Of a stretch of DNA of 64,000 nucleotides, positions 60,337 through 64,000 are shown piece by piece. The notes beneath the pieces are model-generated. The model was not told the origin of the DNA, searched no databases, and was given only the letters and a program-made list of their open reading frames with translations. Both the position numbers and the translations under genes were made by a program. This stretch comes from Saposhnikovia divaricata (Eukaryota; Streptophyta; Magnoliopsida; Apiales; Apiaceae), in NCBI GenBank assembly GCA_036435485.1, contig CM071601.1, forward strand, positions 185,602,939-185,666,938. Reading direction: 5' to 3'. Every line of letters starts with the position of its first letter. The first letter of the stretch is position 1.

Positions 60337-63300
60337 CCACGATACGACGCCGTCGGCAATCACCGCCGCAACGCCGGCGGAGCTGTACGGAACTTTCAGG
60401 ACTCTAATTCTACGGTGACTACTAGTTATCGAATATTGTGTCATGATAATAAAATTGATTGTGTGATTGGACAATCAGGTTGTGTAATTAATTCAATTAG
60501 GGAAAACACTGGCGCCTGGATTAATATACATGAACCGGTTCCTGGAGATGAGGAGAGAATTATAGAGATTTCCGATACGCAAAGGCGAGAGATAGAGGGA
60601 AGGAATACTTCTTTTTCGCCTGCTCAGGATGCGTTGTTTATGATACATGAGAGGATACTTGAGAGTGATGTGGGACCTGATGGGAGAAATGTTGGGTTTG
60701 GATTAGAGGAGGGGGAGTGTGGAGTGAGAGGAGGCGGTACAAGGGTTGTTACGAGGCTTGTGGTGTTGAAAATGCATGTTGGCAGTTTGTTGGGGAAAGG
60801 GGGGAAGATTATTAAGCAAATGAGGATGGAGACTAAGGCTCATATTAGGGTTTTGCCTCGAGATCATAGTTTGCCGAGGTGTGTGGCAATGTCGGAGGAG
60901 ATTGTTCAGGTTTTAGTCTGACTTTTTTTTTGAAACCAAACTGAACCTTTTTATTTCAAATCAGAATGCAATACATCTGACTTGAAAGCTATTGATTGTA
61001 GTTATTTCCAAATGAAATTGTCGGAAGTTATTAGCTTCATTGTGCTGCTGCAGTTTTAGTCTCTGTAGTGGCTGTTTTGTATATGACAACGAATCTGCAA
61101 TTTATAATCTCTTACTAATAGCTACACCTTTTAGAGAACTCCGTTGGTTAACCTATCCTGAGATACTAAGGGGAACCTGAAACTAACAAATAAAAACCAT
61201 TCAACTGCCGCTTTTAACAACAAACAAGTTCAATGTGTGTTTTATGCATAAACTTTATTTTAGTGTTTCATTGCCAACCCAGTAGTCTGCAGATTGTGTG
61301 TTATGTATCTTTGTAAAGCTTAATAACCATAAAATTTCTAGGTTTTTATTTCTGTTTAACTTATAGCAAGATAATTCATTCCAATATAATCTCTTCTGAA
61401 TGTACTGTCTATTTTTGTTGTCAAACTGTAGAAGTTTTTTGTGTAACAAAATAATTTTCCATATGTAAGTAAACAGATGAATGGAGGTCTTTGTCTACTT
61501 TGTCCTTGAGAGAGTTTCTTTTATGATGTGAAATCCTTTACTTAAGTAGAGTGTATCGTTTCTTTGTATCACTGTTTGGGCTCTATTTTTTCCCTGTATA
61601 TATATGTTTTCTGAATAAATTTCAACTTTGATATTTAATTTTTTTTTCCTAAAAGCATTTAATTATTTCTTTAAAACAAATGATTTTATGCACACAAAAT
61701 TATGAAACTTCGAGCACTTTTGGAGATGATTACATTATTTATGTGCTTTCCTCATAATTGGAGTAAATGACCAGAACTCTCTTACAGGTAGGTGGTGATA
61801 CAAATGCTGTTAAAAATGCTATTAAAATCATCTCCTTGCGGTTAAGGGAAAGTCAACATCGTGATCGCATTAATTTCCATGGTCAGTTACCATCACAAGA
61901 AAGATTCTTACCTCCGCGTAGAACATATATGGAAGACCCTTCTTTCCAATCTCAATTATCTGAAAATTTGGTCGGAGCCAGAGGAAATAAATATCTATCC
62001 CATCAATCCACCAACACAATGGTATCTGCACCTGTTCCTATGATCTGCAATTCACAGAATTTTTTTGGTGAGAATCTTGTATTTCGAATACTTTGCCCAG
62101 TTGACAAGATCAATAGTGTTGTTGGGGAATCAGATGGTATCATAAAACTACTACAAACTGAAATTGGTGTAGCTGTTAAGGTGATAGATCCTGTGGTTGG
62201 TGCAGATGAACAGATAATCATCATTTCTTCAGAGGAGGTACCTGCTATCTATTATCTATAAAACACATGCTTAAGTTACTTGCACTTTATATTTATTAAG
62301 TACGAGGATAACTACTAGTCTCCACCTTTAAGACGTAATTGTCAGTGAAGCTTGTTGCATTCTTCAGGTTGTAGCAGTAAACAATTTCTTTTTGTTGCAT
62401 AAGATTCTGAGACCTCTTATAATGTGTAACCAATTTTAGGGTCCGGATGACGAGCTTTTTCCTGCCCAGGAAGCATTGTTGCACATTCAAACTTGCATTG
62501 TAGATCTTGTTCCGGGCAAAGAAAATATTATTACTACGCGGCTACTTGTGCCATCTGGTAAAATTGGATGCTTAGAGGGGAACAATGGGCTTTTGTCTGA
62601 GATGAGGAAAATATCTGGCGTAAATGTTCAGATTTTGCCTAATGAACAACGTCCAGTTTGTGCATCAAGAAATGATGAGCTTTTACAGGTTTGTATGTAC
62701 TGTGTATGCTTTAAATTTAAAAGGGCTCACATCACATTTATTAATGCCTTAAGCGTCTTGTGGTAGGAAAAAATAGGTCACCCAAAGCATCCCCGGATCC
62801 CCACGCACCCCCGTATCGGATATTCAGATTCTATAAGATACTTGGATACTTACAAAACCCCAACTATAAAACTGGTTTTTGACTTAAAAATTCTTGTGTT
62901 TTAAATGCTTATGTCATGTATTTGATTCGATTCGTATAAAAGTTTTTGTCAATTGATTCACATCAGGTTATTAGCTTTGTTGGTGGATTTTATCATTTAT
63001 AACTTCAGATATATTTTTGTAATATTATAATATATGCCGTATTCCCCCACACCCGAGTTGAAATGCCGGCGGACCAATCACTAAGTATTTTTTGTTGATT
63101 TATTTGTATGGATTTTGGTCTACTTCCACTATGTTGCTTTGTCGTTTATAGAACTCATATACAAATAAATCAAAATGATTTTCACTACAAAATATAGATT
63201 TGAAGTCCATAAATTGCTGTAGCAAGTCACTGCAAGTGGCAGCGGACATTAATCATGGATTCTGAAAGGAACTTTTTTATATCTACAGATTGAAGGAGAG

Positions 63301-64000
63301 ATCAGAGTAGCAAGAGAATCCCTTGTAAAAGTGACATCAAAACTTCGGAGTTGCCTGTATCAAGAGTACTTTCAATGGAAGATGCCTACTCCTCTAACAT
63401 CTGGAACCAGTCCTGTAGGGAGTGAATTCACACTGGAGGCAGCTTCTAGTTATAATGCAACACCGTCTCAGGAAACTTATGTGGGAAACAATCCTTCTAA
63501 TGCATATTCTCAAAGTGTGCACAATGTCATAAAACACACAAAGGTAAATGGAATACAATATGGTGTTTTCTGGAATATATAATCCTGCTTATTAAAGAAA
63601 AATGCTGGCAGTGTCCCCTCTATCTTTTTCATTGTTCAGTTTCTGAATCTATGACAATCCACTTTTTTTTATCTATATATTTAAAAAGCTAGACAGTGAC
63701 CAGTCATACAGTAACAATTCTCTCACCACTACAGTGTTCACTTTGCTAGGTTTAATATATTTTTAATAACATGTACTGCTATTCTAAGATTAGTACAAAA
63801 GATATAGAGAAGGATCAGCGATTTGTGATGTCTCAGGAGATCTCTGTGTCGTCATGAGTCACTGCACTTTATATTCAGCTCAAGTATTTCTGATATTTGA
63901 AATTGAAAATTTGTCTGCAGGACTCTGGTGGATCTGTTTGGGAGGCAGTAAAGCAGACTGAAAATAAGCATCATGAAAATGTTTCAAGCTCATTGAAAAG
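60337..64000 (+). pseudogene. 5'-truncated KH gene, copy B2 (no ATG; runs off window)
   Basis: Exons are 60337-60909, 61788-62237, 62440-62688, 63289-63543 and 63921-64000; the window ends exactly at the end of exon 5. It has the same 5' break as B1 but not B1's 8-bp deletion. In the KH frame a TAA sits immediately upstream of the break (60334-60336) and no ATG precedes the middle of KH1. A GTG at 60415 is the earliest nominal start. Changes from A1 include ISSRL to ISLRL, REALV to RESLV and FQRKM to FQWKM. Probably a pseudogene unless an upstream exon supplies a start. Confidence 0.72.
60917..60983. repeat. 59-bp insertion in intron 1 of KH B2 with 8-bp direct repeat
   Basis: Compared with the other three copies, 59 bp are added just after the splice donor region. 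The added DNA begins with a T run and is bounded by tctgactt on both sides (60917-60924 and 60976-60983). It could be a small transposed fragment or a repair filler. The donor at 60910 is unaffected. Confidence 0.7.

Noticed and set aside
60415..60417. KH B2 start at a GTG
   Set aside because: GTG is an internal valine codon of exon 1. The true start was deleted, with a TAA directly before the joint.
1..64000. tRNA, rRNA or miRNA genes
   Set aside because: No cloverleaf or rRNA segment was noticed on reading. The only clear long hairpin is the foldback element. A dedicated scan was not possible.

Overview
The window looks like plant nuclear DNA, almost certainly from a eudicot. Its genes have GT-AG introns, and it carries a NAC transcription factor, a PSY-type sulfated-peptide precursor and a multi-KH RNA-binding protein. 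It also holds Helitrons, a Mutator-like foldback element, a MITE and a chromovirus-type LTR retrotransposon, all in AT-rich intergenic DNA. The family cannot be fixed from sequence alone.

The window is dominated by one tandemly repeated module of about 16 kb (before nested insertions), present three full times plus a fourth partial copy. All genes are on the + strand. The order in a module is: KH gene (8 exons, 645 aa when intact); 74-bp repeats in its 3' flank; a foldback MULE with an AT-microsatellite centre; a stray copy of the NAC 5' region; a minus-strand Helitron, empty or carrying an LTR insertion; the NAC gene (intronless, 352 aa); an unidentified exon-like fragment; a MITE; and a three-exon PSY-like peptide gene of 80 aa. 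Modules begin at about 436 (A1), 18406 (B1), 34088 (A2) and 60337 (B2, which runs off the window).

The modules alternate as A-B-A-B. In A modules the KH gene has its TATA box, 5'UTR and ATG. In B modules the same 567-bp deletion removed them, while the downstream exons stay open. A modules carry an LTR insertion in the Helitron: a solo LTR in A1 and a full element in A2. B1 has the empty site. This points to an A+B dimer that was duplicated as a block. Afterwards A1 lost the LTR interior and the 5' part of its NAC gene. B2's Helitron site lies outside the window.

Apparently functional genes are KH A1 and A2 (identical proteins), NAC in B1 and A2, and three PSY precursors. KH B1 and B2 lack a start codon. 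NAC A1 lacks its N-terminal 38 codons. The retrotransposon reading frame in A2 carries several frameshifts and stops. The genes are not an operon; they are unrelated in function and share only the segmental duplication that multiplied them.
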